A stretch of 64,000 nucleotides of DNA, taken from the NCBI RefSeq assembly GCF_017599305.1, contig NZ_JAGFWR010000003.1:124001-188000 (forward strand). Direction: 5' to 3'. Below, in pieces: positions 28,507-36,827 of the stretch. The position numbers and the translations under genes were made by a program. Every line of letters begins with the position of its first letter. Position 1 is the first letter of the stretch. Origin of the DNA: Micromonospora antibiotica. Lineage in GTDB: Bacteria > Actinomycetota > Actinomycetes > Mycobacteriales > Micromonosporaceae. The notes beneath the pieces were generated by a model that saw only the letters and a list, made by a program, of their open reading frames with translations, had not been told where the DNA came from and made no database searches.

Positions 28507-29567
28507 GCCGCGCCCGCGCCACCGCCGCACCGACCCGCCCACCGGCCCGGGTGGTCCGCATCGGCACCCGCTCGGTGCGCTGGCGCGGCCGGTCCCTGGT
28601 GGTCGGACTCGGGGCCACCGCCCTGGCCGTCGTCCTCGGGGTGCTCGCCATCGGTGGCGGCGACTACCCGATGAGCCCCACCGACGTGCTGCGCACCCTC
28701 ACCGGCGGCGGTAGCGCCGCCGAGGACTTCATCGTCGGTGAGCTGCGGTTGCCCCGACTGGTGACCGCGCTCGCCGTCGGCGCCGCCCTGGCGCTGTCCG
28801 GCGCGGTCCTCCAGTCGCTGGTCCGCAACCCGCTGGGCAGCCCCGACGTGCTCGGGGTCACCCAGGGTGCGGCCACCGGTGCGCTGATCGTGGTGGTGGC
28901 CGGGGGCGGCACCCTGCTGCTGTCCGGCGCGGCGCTGCTCGGCGGCCTCGCCACCGGCCTGCTGCTGTGGGCGGTGGCCGGCCGGCACGGCCTGCACGGC
29001 TACCGGCTGGTGCTGGTCGGCATCGGCACCACGGCGATCCTCACCGGCGTCAACGGCTGGCTGCTCACCCGGGCCCCGCTGATGGACGCGGCCCGCGCGG
29101 TGCTCTGGCTCACCGGCAGCCTCGACGGGCGGGGCTGGGCGCAGGCTGTCCCGCTGCTCGGCCTGCTGGCGCTGCTGACGCCGGTGGTGGTCGGCACCGC
29201 CCGGGCGCTGTCGGTGATCGAGCTGGGTGACGACACCGCCACCGCGCTCGGGGTGCCGGTGTCGCTGGTGCGGCAACTGCTGCTCGGGGCGGCGGTGCTG
29301 CTCGCCGCCGGGGCGGCCGCCGCCGCCGGGCCGGTCTCGTTCGTCGCCCTGGTCGCGCCGCACCTGGCCCGCCGGCTCACCCGGGTGCCCGGCCCCAACC
29401 TGGCCGCCGCCGCCGCGACCGGGGCGGTGCTGCTGCTCGCCGCCGACCTGGCCGCGCAGCGGGCGATCGACGGCCACCAACTGCCCGTCGGGGTGGTCAC
29501 CGGCCTGGTCGGCGGGGCCTACCTGGTGTGGTTGCTCGCCGCGCAGGGACGCGCGGCTCGGATCTGA
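28503..29567 (+). CDS. FecCD-family siderophore ABC permease 2
   Basis: A 354-residue paralogue of the preceding permease, forming the heterodimeric channel. It has a polar N-terminal tail of about 30 residues, then about nine to ten helices with RLPRLVTALAVGAALALSGAVLQSLVRNPLGSPDVLG-type motifs (about 80-115) and GPVSFVALVAPHLARRL near 285-300. The ATG overlaps the stop of permease 1 (ATGA). Confidence 0.92.
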   Translation: MSRARATAAPTRPPARVVRIGTRSVRWRGRSLVVGLGATALAVVLGVLAIGGGDYPMSPTDVLRTLTGGGSAAEDFIVGELRLPRLVTALAVGAALALSGAVLQSLVRNPLGSPDVLGVTQGAATGALIVVVAGGGTLLLSGAALLGGLATGLLLWAVAGRHGLHGYRLVLVGIGTTAILTGVNGWLLTRAPLMDAARAVLWLTGSLDGRGWAQAVPLLGLLALLTPVVVGTARALSVIELGDDTATALGVPVSLVRQLLLGAAVLLAAGAAAAAGPVSFVALVAPHLARRLTRVPGPNLAAAAATGAVLLLAADLAAQRAIDGHQLPVGVVTGLVGGAYLVWLLAAQGRAARI

Positions 29568-29577
29568 GGAGGACACG

Positions 29578-30399
29578 GTGACCGAGGACAGTCGGCTCGG
29601 TGGGGTCGGGCTGACCCTGGCCTACGAGCGGCGGGTGGTGGCCCGGGACCTGTCGGTCGCCGTGCCCGACCGGTCGTTCACGGTGGTGATCGGCCCCAAC
29701 GCCTGCGGCAAGTCCACCCTGCTGCGGGCCCTGGCCCGCACGCTGCGACCGACCGCCGGCACGGTGCTGCTCGACGGCCGCGACATCCACTCGCTGCGCT
29801 CCCGGGAGGTGGCCCGCACCCTCGGCCTGCTCCCCCAGTCGTCGGTCGCCCCGGAGGGCATCACCGTGGCCGACCTGGTCGCCCGGGGCCGCTACCCCCA
29901 CCAGGGCCTGCTGCGCCAGTGGTCCACGCAGGACGAACAGGTGGTGACCGCGTCGATGGCCGCCACCGGCGTCGGTGAGCTGGCCCACCGACCCGTCGAC
30001 GAACTCTCCGGCGGGCAGCGGCAGCGGGTCTGGATCGCGATGGCGCTGGCCCAGCAGACCTCCCTGCTGCTGCTCGACGAACCCACCACCTACCTGGACG
30101 TCGCGCACCAGATCGAGGTGCTCGACCTGTGCGCCCGACTGCACGAGGAGCAGGGCCGCACCCTGGTCGCGGTGCTGCACGACCTGCACCACGCCGCCCG
30201 CTACGCCACCCACCTGATCGCCATGCGCGACGGTCGGGTGGTCGCCCAGGGGGACCCGCGCGAGGTGGTCACCGCCGCGCTCGTCGAGGAGGTGTTCGGA
30301 CTGCCCTGCCGGATCGTCGAGGACCCGGAGACCGGCACCCCGCTGGTCGTACCCCGGGCCCGGCGCGGTCGTCAGTCCGGACCGGTGGCGGCGGGGTAG
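29578..30399 (+). CDS. FecE-type siderophore ABC transporter ATPase
   Basis: A 273-residue ATPase starting at GTG 29578 after TGAGGAGGA. It shows Walker A GPNACGKST, Q-loop LLPQSS, signature LSGGQRQRV, Walker B LLLLDEPTTYLD and H-loop VLHDLHHAARYA, typical of iron-siderophore import ATPases. It follows the two permeases by 10 bases and completes the importer. Its last 28 bases overlap the convergent GerMN lipoprotein gene. Confidence 0.93.
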   Translation: MTEDSRLGGVGLTLAYERRVVARDLSVAVPDRSFTVVIGPNACGKSTLLRALARTLRPTAGTVLLDGRDIHSLRSREVARTLGLLPQSSVAPEGITVADLVARGRYPHQGLLRQWSTQDEQVVTASMAATGVGELAHRPVDELSGGQRQRVWIAMALAQQTSLLLLDEPTTYLDVAHQIEVLDLCARLHEEQGRTLVAVLHDLHHAARYATHLIAMRDGRVVAQGDPREVVTAALVEEVFGLPCRIVEDPETGTPLVVPRARRGRQSGPVAAG

Positions 30400-30971
30400 T
30401 CGGCGGCGGTCAACGGGCCCGACGACAGCGAACCGTCGGCCCGGGGCACCTCCAGCGGCCGGCCCCGCCGCAGGAACGACACCCCGGCGACGTCCGGTCG
30501 GCTGTCCAGGGTGCAGACGATCTGACCGTAGGCCAGCACCTCGTCGCTGCGACCGGACTCCTCCCCCAGCGGCTCCACCTCCACCTGGGCCCGCCCGTCG
30601 ACCAGCCGGGCGCCCAGCACGTGCACCGCACCGGGCAGGGCGGTGCCGAGGCCAGCCACCCGCTCCGCGTCGTCGGGGCCGGCCAGCAGCCGCCGCAGGT
30701 GCCCGTCCACCCCGCCGGCCGCGTCGACCTGCCGGACCACCCGGACCAGTCGACCGGCGCGGACCAGGCAGAACGCCTGTTCCACCCGACCCGGCACACT
30801 GCTCGCCGCCGGCGCGGCCGGCGGCCCGAACGGCGGCTCGACGGCCCGGGGCCGATCGTCGGCCGGCACCCCGCACCCGGCGAGCAGCAGGGCCGCCACC
30901 GCCGGCAGCAACCACCGCCACGGCGACGGCGACCGCCGGGTCACGGCCGGGGAACGCGGCGGGCGGGTCAC
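30372..30971 (-). CDS. GerMN-domain lipoprotein
   Basis: A 199-residue lipoprotein with signal peptide and lipobox ending in Cys33 (LLLAGCG). The rest fits a GerMN domain: LVRAGRLVRVVRQVD, a LRRLLAGPDD helix and QVEVEPLG, then a cytochrome-like EVLAYGQIVCTLDSRPDVAGVSF segment. It is the third gene of a response regulator-kinase-lipoprotein operon (ATGA overlap with the kinase), an order like mtrA-mtrB-lpqB, so it may modulate the sensor kinase outside the membrane. It has only one GerMN domain and lacks the propeller of LpqB. Confidence 0.72.
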   Translation of the reverse strand: MTRPPRSPAVTRRSPSPWRWLLPAVAALLLAGCGVPADDRPRAVEPPFGPPAAPAASSVPGRVEQAFCLVRAGRLVRVVRQVDAAGGVDGHLRRLLAGPDDAERVAGLGTALPGAVHVLGARLVDGRAQVEVEPLGEESGRSDEVLAYGQIVCTLDSRPDVAGVSFLRRGRPLEVPRADGSLSSGPLTAADYPAATGPD

Positions 30972-32323
30972 GGCCGGGCCCCCGGCAGCTCCACCCGGAA
31001 CCGGGCACCACCGCCGGGCCGGTCACCGACACCGGCCCGGCCACCGTGCGCGGCGGCGTGCTGGGCGACCAGCGCCAACCCCAGGCCGGTACCGTCCCCG
31101 CCGGCCCGGTCGTGCGCGGCCCGACCCCGGACGAACCGGTCGAAGACCACCTCCCGGTCGGCCACCGGCACCCCCGGCCCCTCGTCGTCGACCTCCACCA
31201 CCCCGACCCCGTCGGACACCCACAGCCGCACCGCGACCGGGCCACCGCCGTAGCGGACCGCGTTGTCCAACAGGTTGACCAGCACCTGCTCCACCCGCCG
31301 GGGGTCCACCGACCATCGCCCCGGCGCGGGTGGGCCGGGCTGGACCAGTGACTCGGGCAGCCCCCGCCCCCGACACACCCCCCGGGCCAACGCCAGCACG
31401 TCGACCTCCTCCCGCTGCACCGGCCGGTCACTGCGGGCCAACTCGATCAGGTCGTTGACCAGCCGTTGGAACCGGGTGATCTCCTCGCTGACCAGGCCGG
31501 CGGCGGTGGCCGTCCGGTCGTCCAACCCGTCCCGACGCCGGGACAGCACGCTGGCCGCCGCCGACAACGTCTGCAGGGGTGAGCGCAGCTCGTGGGCGAC
31601 GTCGGCGGCGAACCGGCGGTCCCGTTCGATGCGGACCGCCACCTCGTCGGCCATCCGGTTGAACGAGGTGGAGAGCCGGGCCAGGTCCGGGTCGGTGCCC
31701 GGGGCGAGCCGGGCGGTCACGTCCCCCGCCGCGATCTTCTCCGCCGCGTCGGCCACCGCCGTCAACGGGCGCAGCCCGTGCCGGGTGGCGTACCAGCCCA
31801 GTGCCGCACCGGAGCCGGCCACGGTGACCGCCACCACGGTCAGCGCCAGCGCCAGCACCTGGAAGGTCTGCTCCAGCTCCCGCAACGAGGTGATCTCGTA
31901 GTAACCGGTCGAGTCGGCCAGCGGCACCCCCACCAGCAGCGCCGGCTGCCCGTCGACCCGGATCCGCTGCACCGCCGGCTCACCGTCGGCGACCATCGCC
32001 ATCAGCCCCGCCGGCACCGCCCCCGACGGGCCCTCGTCGGCGGTGCGGGCGTACCAGCGGCCGTCACGGTGCACCAGCGCCCGGCGGGTGCCACCGGTGT
32101 CCAGGGTGCGCAGCACCTCGTAGACGTCCGGGGTGTCGGTGTCCAGGCCGGCCCGCACCACCGCCGCGTCGAAGTACGCCGCCCGCAGCGCCGTGCGCTC
32201 CCGCTCGTCGAGCAGCGAACGGCGCACCAGCTCGTACGAGATCAACGCCATCAGCGCCGACAGCAGCAGCGCCCCGATCGCGAACGCGGCGGTGACCCGG
32301 GCCCGCAGGCCGAGCCGCCTCAT
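30968..32323 (-). CDS. Two-component sensor histidine kinase
   Basis: A 451-residue membrane kinase: helix 1 (about 10-32), an extracytoplasmic sensor loop of about 120 residues, helix 2 (about 155-178), a HAMP linker, then the phospho-acceptor His244 in DVAHELRSP, and an ATPase with N-box LLDNAVRYGGG, G1 VDDEGPGVP and G2 GTGLGLALV. It is co-transcribed with the OmpR-type regulator (ATGA overlap) and the GerMN lipoprotein. The signal is unknown. Confidence 0.92.
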   Translation of the reverse strand: MRRLGLRARVTAAFAIGALLLSALMALISYELVRRSLLDERERTALRAAYFDAAVVRAGLDTDTPDVYEVLRTLDTGGTRRALVHRDGRWYARTADEGPSGAVPAGLMAMVADGEPAVQRIRVDGQPALLVGVPLADSTGYYEITSLRELEQTFQVLALALTVVAVTVAGSGAALGWYATRHGLRPLTAVADAAEKIAAGDVTARLAPGTDPDLARLSTSFNRMADEVAVRIERDRRFAADVAHELRSPLQTLSAAASVLSRRRDGLDDRTATAAGLVSEEITRFQRLVNDLIELARSDRPVQREEVDVLALARGVCRGRGLPESLVQPGPPAPGRWSVDPRRVEQVLVNLLDNAVRYGGGPVAVRLWVSDGVGVVEVDDEGPGVPVADREVVFDRFVRGRAAHDRAGGDGTGLGLALVAQHAAAHGGRAGVGDRPGGGARFRVELPGARP

Positions 32324-33003
32324 CGTTGCAGCTTGTAGCCGAGGCCCCGCAGGGTCACCAGGTGCCGGGGGTTGGCCGGGTCGGCCTCGATCTTCTGCCG
32401 CAGCCGCCCCACGTGCACGTCGACCAGCCGCTCGTCACCGGTCTCGTAGCCCCACACCCGGCTGAGCAGCTGCTGGCGGGACAGCACCCGGCCGGCGTGC
32501 TCGGCCAGCTCGCAGAGCAACCGGAACTCGGTGCGGGTCACCGGCACCGGCTGTCCCGCCCGGCGTACCTCACCGGCCTCCGGGCTGATCTCCAACGGGC
32601 CGAAGGCCAGCACCGGCACCGCCGCCGACGGCGCGACGGCGGTACGCCCCCGGCGGCGCAGCGCCCGCAACCGGGCCGAGAGTTCCTTGATGGCGACCGG
32701 CTTGACCAGGTAGTCGTCCGCGCCCGCCTCCAACGCGGCGACGATGTCGTGGGTGTCGTCGCGGGCGCTGACCACCACGATCGGCACGTCGTCGTCGCGG
32801 CGCAGCTGCCGGATGCACTCGAAACCGTCGAGGCCGGGCAGCATCAGGTCCACCAGCACGTAGTCGGCCGCCTCCTGCCGCTGCGCCCGCAACCCCTCCT
32901 CCGCCGTGGCCGCCCCGCGCGCCAGATAGCCCTCGTCCTCCAGGGCCAGCAGCAGCGCCAGACGGATCCGGTCGTCGTCCTCGATCACCAGTACGCCCGC
33001 CAT
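32320..33003 (-). CDS. OmpR/PhoB-type response regulator
   Basis: A 227-residue regulator with receiver domain (acidic pocket EDDD at 8-11, phospho-acceptor Asp52 in LVDLMLPGLDG, Lys of LVKP near 102) and a C-terminal winged-helix DNA-binding domain ending VTLRGLGYKLQR. It heads the regulator-kinase-lipoprotein operon. The ribosome-binding site before the ATG is weak. Confidence 0.93.
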   Translation of the reverse strand: MAGVLVIEDDDRIRLALLLALEDEGYLARGAATAEEGLRAQRQEAADYVLVDLMLPGLDGFECIRQLRRDDDVPIVVVSARDDTHDIVAALEAGADDYLVKPVAIKELSARLRALRRRGRTAVAPSAAVPVLAFGPLEISPEAGEVRRAGQPVPVTRTEFRLLCELAEHAGRVLSRQQLLSRVWGYETGDERLVDVHVGRLRQKIEADPANPRHLVTLRGLGYKLQR

Positions 33004-33151
33004 CGGGAAATCGTGCCCGGTGCGCGCCGACGATGACGAACCGGCTTCGGCGTACGCGGAATTTGTCACGCAACTGACATACGTCCGCGCGGCCCCCGCC
33101 AACCTCGCCCACCAGGCTGGGTCCGGACAGCGAGCCGGAAGGAGGCCGATC

Positions 33152-33550
33152 GTGGGAGCATCCCGCCCGGAGTGCACCGTACCGCTGGTGGAGGTGTGCG
33201 TCACCGACGACCTGGACCTGGCCGCGCTGGCCCCGTCCCGGGAGGTCTTCGACCGGCTCGTCGCGTTGCGCCCGGCCCACGTGGTGGTGGACCTCTCCGA
33301 ATGCCGGCACCTCGACGCCGCCGCCGTCGGGCTGCTGCTCGACGTGCACCGGGAGCTGACCCGCCACGGCGGCGTGCTGACGCTGCGCGACCCCAGTCCC
33401 CGGGCGTTGCGCGTGCTGAGTGCCGCCCGGGTGTCCCGGGTGCTGCCCATGGTCACCACCCCGAGGGCACTGCCGGTGGGCGAAGGGCTGGTCCCGTCCG
33501 CCGCCCACCGGCGACCCGCGCCGCTGCGGGTCCGGGAGCACAGCCGATGA
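33152..33550 (+). CDS. STAS-domain protein lacking the phospho-acceptor serine
   Basis: A 132-residue protein starting at GTG 33152 after GGAAGGAGG. It fits an anti-sigma-factor antagonist STAS fold: VVVDLSECRHLDAAAVGLLLDVHREL. At the place where SpoIIAA-type proteins have D-S-S/T-G with a phosphorylatable Ser, this one has DAAAVG, so it should not be switched by serine kinase. It is translationally coupled to a GlsB-like membrane protein. Function is presumably stress-sigma regulation. Confidence 0.75.
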   Translation: MGASRPECTVPLVEVCVTDDLDLAALAPSREVFDRLVALRPAHVVVDLSECRHLDAAAVGLLLDVHRELTRHGGVLTLRDPSPRALRVLSAARVSRVLPMVTTPRALPVGEGLVPSAAHRRPAPLRVREHSR

Positions 33551-33816
33551 GCGTGCCCGGCATCGTCGCCGCCGTCGTCGTCGGGCTCGTGGTCGGCACG
33601 CTGGGCCGGCTCGTCATCCCCGGCCGCAAGCAGGTCCCGGTCTGGCTCACGCTCGCCGTCGGCCTGGTCGCCGCGCTGCTCGGCACCATCCTGAGCCGGC
33701 TGGTCGGCATCGACGGCGACGGCTACACGCTGCGGCAGCTGATCGTGCAGGTCGGCCTGGCCGGGGTCGCCGTGGCGCTGGTCGTCGGCACCGCAGGCGG
33801 CCGCACCGAGCCCTGA
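33547..33816 (+). CDS. GlsB/YeaQ/YmgE-like small membrane protein
   Basis: An 89-residue protein with three predicted membrane helices (about 5-22, 32-50, 66-84). The pattern of a short Gly-rich first helix followed by LGRLVIPGRKQVP and a further GTILSR segment is that of the transglycosylase-associated (GlsB/YeaQ/YmgE) family, usually stress-induced. The ATG overlaps the upstream stop (ATGA). Confidence 0.75.
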   Translation: MSVPGIVAAVVVGLVVGTLGRLVIPGRKQVPVWLTLAVGLVAALLGTILSRLVGIDGDGYTLRQLIVQVGLAGVAVALVVGTAGGRTEP

Positions 33817-33940
33817 CCCACCGGAACCGGTCGTGGTCCGGCGCATGCGGGGTCTCCGGTCGACCACCGCGCGCCGGGCCACGACCACCGGGCCGCCGCG
33901 ACCACCGGGCCGCCACGGCCATCCTCAAGGAGGAGATCCG

Positions 33941-34549
33941 ATGACCGTCGTACCGGACGACCCGATGATGACCCTGATCTGTGACAGCTGCGGGACGGTC
34001 GCCACCGGCCCGGCCTGTGTCCTGCCCGACGCCGAGGTGGTCTGGACGTTCGTCGCCGAGCAGGGCTGGACAGGTTCGCCGTTCGCCACCGGCCCGCACC
34101 GCTGCCCCCGCTGCGAGCTGGTCCCCGAACCGGCCCCGGTGCCGGCCCGCGCGCCCCGCCGCTCCGACCCCCCCGGTGTGCTCGGCGTCGAGCACACCGA
34201 CCAGGTGGCGATCGTCACCGCCGCCGGGGACCTGGACATCGCCACCGGCGACGACCTGCACGGCGCGTTGTCGGAGGCGGTCGACGCCGACCGGCACGTG
34301 GTGGTCGACCTGGTCCGGGTGCACCTGATCGACTCCACCGCCCTGGGGGTGCTGGTCCGGGCCCGGCAGGACGCCCGGCAACGCGGCCGGCGGCTCAGCC
34401 TCGCCGGACCGTCCCGGTTCGTGCGTACCGTGTTGCACACCATGCGGCTCGACCGGGTCTTCCCGGTCTTCGACACCCGGCAGGAGGCGGTGGACTGGTC
34501 CCGGGCCGGCACGGCCGACCGGCCCCGGGAGAGGAGCGCGGCGTGGTGA
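33941..34549 (+). CDS. Zinc-ribbon plus STAS domain fusion protein
   Basis: A 202-residue protein after an AAGGAGGAG site. Residues 11-60 hold two CxxC pairs (Cys14/Cys17 and Cys55/Cys58) that look like a zinc ribbon. Residues about 80-185 form a STAS domain with HLIDSTALGVLVRA, which keeps the Ser expected for phosphorylation, and a DLDIATGDDLHGAL segment. The linker is Pro-rich. Such proteins act as anti-anti-sigma factors; the zinc part is unusual and could sense redox or metal. Confidence 0.75.
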   Translation: MTVVPDDPMMTLICDSCGTVATGPACVLPDAEVVWTFVAEQGWTGSPFATGPHRCPRCELVPEPAPVPARAPRRSDPPGVLGVEHTDQVAIVTAAGDLDIATGDDLHGALSEAVDADRHVVVDLVRVHLIDSTALGVLVRARQDARQRGRRLSLAGPSRFVRTVLHTMRLDRVFPVFDTRQEAVDWSRAGTADRPRERSAAW

Positions 34550-34830
34550 TGCCGTGGCCGCTGCCCGACGACAGCTGGTTCCGTCCGGAGCCCGACCCGC
34601 CCGGTCCACCGGGTGACGACGTCCGGCTGGCCGCCGAGGTGGCGTACCGGATCGTGGGCGGGGTGGGTCTGCGGGCCCGGCGGATCACCGTCACCGTGCA
34701 GAACCGGGTGGTGATCCTCGGTGGCGTGGTGCCCGACGTCGAGGCCCGGCAGCTCGCCGGTGAGGTCGCCTGGCGGGTGCCCGGCGTGGCCGACGTCTGC
34801 AACGCGCTGCGGCTGTCGGCGAAGCGCTGA
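34543..34830 (+). CDS. BON-domain protein
   Basis: A 95-residue protein. Residues 27-92 fit a single BON domain (LAAEVAYRIVGGVGL, then ITVTVQNRVVILGGVVPD and VPGVADVCNALRL), a small alpha/beta fold thought to bind membranes or hydrophobic ligands. No signal peptide is seen. Start is uncertain: GTG 34543, GTG 34546 and ATG 34549 are all in frame and overlap the STAS gene stop. It closes the STAS-GlsB-STAS-BON stress cluster. Confidence 0.78.
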   Translation: MVMPWPLPDDSWFRPEPDPPGPPGDDVRLAAEVAYRIVGGVGLRARRITVTVQNRVVILGGVVPDVEARQLAGEVAWRVPGVADVCNALRLSAKR

Positions 34831-34875
34831 TCCCCGGCGTCGGTGCCGCCGGGGATCAGCCGGGTGCCGGGGCGG

Positions 34876-34944
34876 CGGCGCAGGGCAGTGCCGCCGACCG
34901 GCGCAGGGCAGTGCCGCCGACCGGCGCAGCGTAGGGCCGCCGAC
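34876..34944. repeat. Three tandem copies of a 23-bp repeat
   Basis: CGGCGCAGGGCAGTGCCGCC-type units start at 34876, 34899 and 34922; the first two are identical over 22 bases and the third is degraded. They lie between the convergent BON and sulfatase genes. Confidence 0.65.
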
Positions 34945-34971
34945 AGGCGTCGCGCTCGGCCACCGCCGGGG

Positions 34972-36765
34972 TCAGCGGGGCGCGGCGACGTGGGCCGGCG
35001 GTTGCGGCCCGAACGTGGTGAGGAACCGGTCCCGGAAGGTGTCCATCGGCCACACCGGCGCGTCCGGGCCGGGACGCAGCCCCTCCTGCCAGCCCCAGCC
35101 ACCCACCCGGGCCAGCACCGCCGGGTCGCGGGTGACCACCGTGATCGGCACGTCCCGGCTGGCGTTCGGGCCGGTGACCAGCGGGGACGGTTGGTGGTCG
35201 CCGAGGAAGACCAGCACCAGGTCGTCGTCGCCGTACGTCTGGACGTAGGAGATCAGGCTGTTCAGCGAATACTCGATCGCCCGGCGGTAACCGGTACGCA
35301 CCTCGGTGGTGCTCCGCCCCACCACGTTCTTCGGGTTGAACGCCACCGACGTCGGCCGGCGGTAGATCGAACCGTCCCCGACGTGGTCCCAGTCCAGCAT
35401 CCGGGGGATCGCCACCCACGGGGAGTGGCTGGAGACCAGCGGAATCTGCGCCATGATCGGCGCGTGGTCGGGGTTGGCCCGCTCCCGGCGTTGGAAGGCG
35501 GACAGGGTGTACTGGTCGGGCATCGGCGCGTAGCTGAACTGCGGGCCCCGGTAGTCCAGCCCCGCCGCGTCGTGGTAGCGGTCGTAGCCGAAGAACGCCC
35601 CCTCCGGCCAGGGCGAGGTGGCCGCCGGCATCACCCCGACCGTCTGCCAGCCGGCCCGCCGGAACGCCCCGTTGAGGGTCAACCGGTCACTGGCCAGCAG
35701 GCTGTCGTGCCGTTGCTGGTTGTTGATCCACAGCCCGGACAGCAGGGTGTCGTGGGCCAGCCAGCTCCCGCCACCGGCGGTGGGTGAGGTCAGGAAGCCG
35801 CTGCGGGCGGTGAACCCGGCGGCGGCCAGTCGCCGGGTGCCACCGTCGAGCACCGCACCGACCTGCCCGGCGAACTCGGGGTCCTCGACCGCGTCCCGGC
35901 CGTAGCTCTCGACGAACGCCAGCACCACGTCCTTGCCGCGCAGCGCGGTGAGCAGCTGGTCGCCGGGCGTGTCGCGGAACGCGTCCCGGTTCACCTGGTC
36001 GGTGAACTCCCGACGGTCCCGCAGTCCCGCGCCGACCTGACCGACGTGCTGCCCGACCAGGGTCGCCGTGCCGGAGTCGGCGACCGGCACACCGAGCGTC
36101 GCGGCGGCCACCCACAGCGCGGTGAGGCCGGCGACGACCCGGGTGGCGACCCGGTGGTGCCCGGCCGCCACCCGGGTCAACCGCAGCACCGACCAGCTGG
36201 TGAGCACCAGCAACGCGACCACCAGGGCGACCAGCCCCACGGCGGCGGCGACCGCGCCGCCGGTGCCCACCGAGTCGGTGAGGAAGGCGTACCCGTCGTC
36301 GAGCAGCACCCAGTCGAGGACCAGATCGAACGGGCGGGCCAGGCTGGCCGACATGCCCAGGTCGAGCACCTTGACGATGGCGACCAGCCCCAGCACCACC
36401 CCGATCGACACGGCGACCGGCCGTCGGGGCCGACCGGGCAGCGCCAGCAGCAGGGCGGCAGCCAGCAGCCCCTCGATCGGCACCCGCAGGAACGCGACCG
36501 GGGTGACCTGGTCGAGCCGGTCCGGTGCGGTCAGCACCGCCAGGACCAGCATCCCGGCCAGCACGGTGGTCACCCGGACCGCGACGGTCCGCCACCGGGC
36601 CCGCCCGGCCGCCGCCGGGGCCTGCGGCGTCGTCGGGTCCGCCTCCGGCGGGGTCGGGGTCGGCGCGTCGCCGGCAGGCCCGGCGGTCGGGGTGGACCGG
36701 TCGGCCCGGGCGGGGGCCCGCCCGGTTGCCGTGCTCGGGCGACGCAGGCGTGACAACAACGACAC
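34972..36765 (-). CDS. Membrane sulfatase-family (LTA synthase-like) protein
   Basis: A 597-residue protein starting at GTG 36765. A Pro-rich cytosolic N-terminus (1-55) is followed by about five membrane helices (about 60-260) and an extracellular sulfatase/alkaline-phosphatase-type domain. Visible motifs: DVVLAFVESYGRDAVED, where Glu/Ser replace the usual Glu-Asn/Thr pocket, a SGLWINN segment, AFFGYDRYHD and LVFLGDHQPSP, whose Asp-His is a metal-ligand pair. The layout is that of LtaS-like phosphoglycerol transferases. The CDP-alcohol phosphatidyltransferase gene sits 62 bases upstream in the same direction, suggesting polar-lipid or polymer assembly. Confidence 0.8.
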   Translation of the reverse strand: MSLLSRLRRPSTATGRAPARADRSTPTAGPAGDAPTPTPPEADPTTPQAPAAAGRARWRTVAVRVTTVLAGMLVLAVLTAPDRLDQVTPVAFLRVPIEGLLAAALLLALPGRPRRPVAVSIGVVLGLVAIVKVLDLGMSASLARPFDLVLDWVLLDDGYAFLTDSVGTGGAVAAAVGLVALVVALLVLTSWSVLRLTRVAAGHHRVATRVVAGLTALWVAAATLGVPVADSGTATLVGQHVGQVGAGLRDRREFTDQVNRDAFRDTPGDQLLTALRGKDVVLAFVESYGRDAVEDPEFAGQVGAVLDGGTRRLAAAGFTARSGFLTSPTAGGGSWLAHDTLLSGLWINNQQRHDSLLASDRLTLNGAFRRAGWQTVGVMPAATSPWPEGAFFGYDRYHDAAGLDYRGPQFSYAPMPDQYTLSAFQRRERANPDHAPIMAQIPLVSSHSPWVAIPRMLDWDHVGDGSIYRRPTSVAFNPKNVVGRSTTEVRTGYRRAIEYSLNSLISYVQTYGDDDLVLVFLGDHQPSPLVTGPNASRDVPITVVTRDPAVLARVGGWGWQEGLRPGPDAPVWPMDTFRDRFLTTFGPQPPAHVAAPR

Positions 36766-36827
36766 TCCGGAAGGTCCTTCCTGGCAGGGAGCCCGGCGGC
36801 AGGGCCGGGCCGGATCGACGGTCCGGA

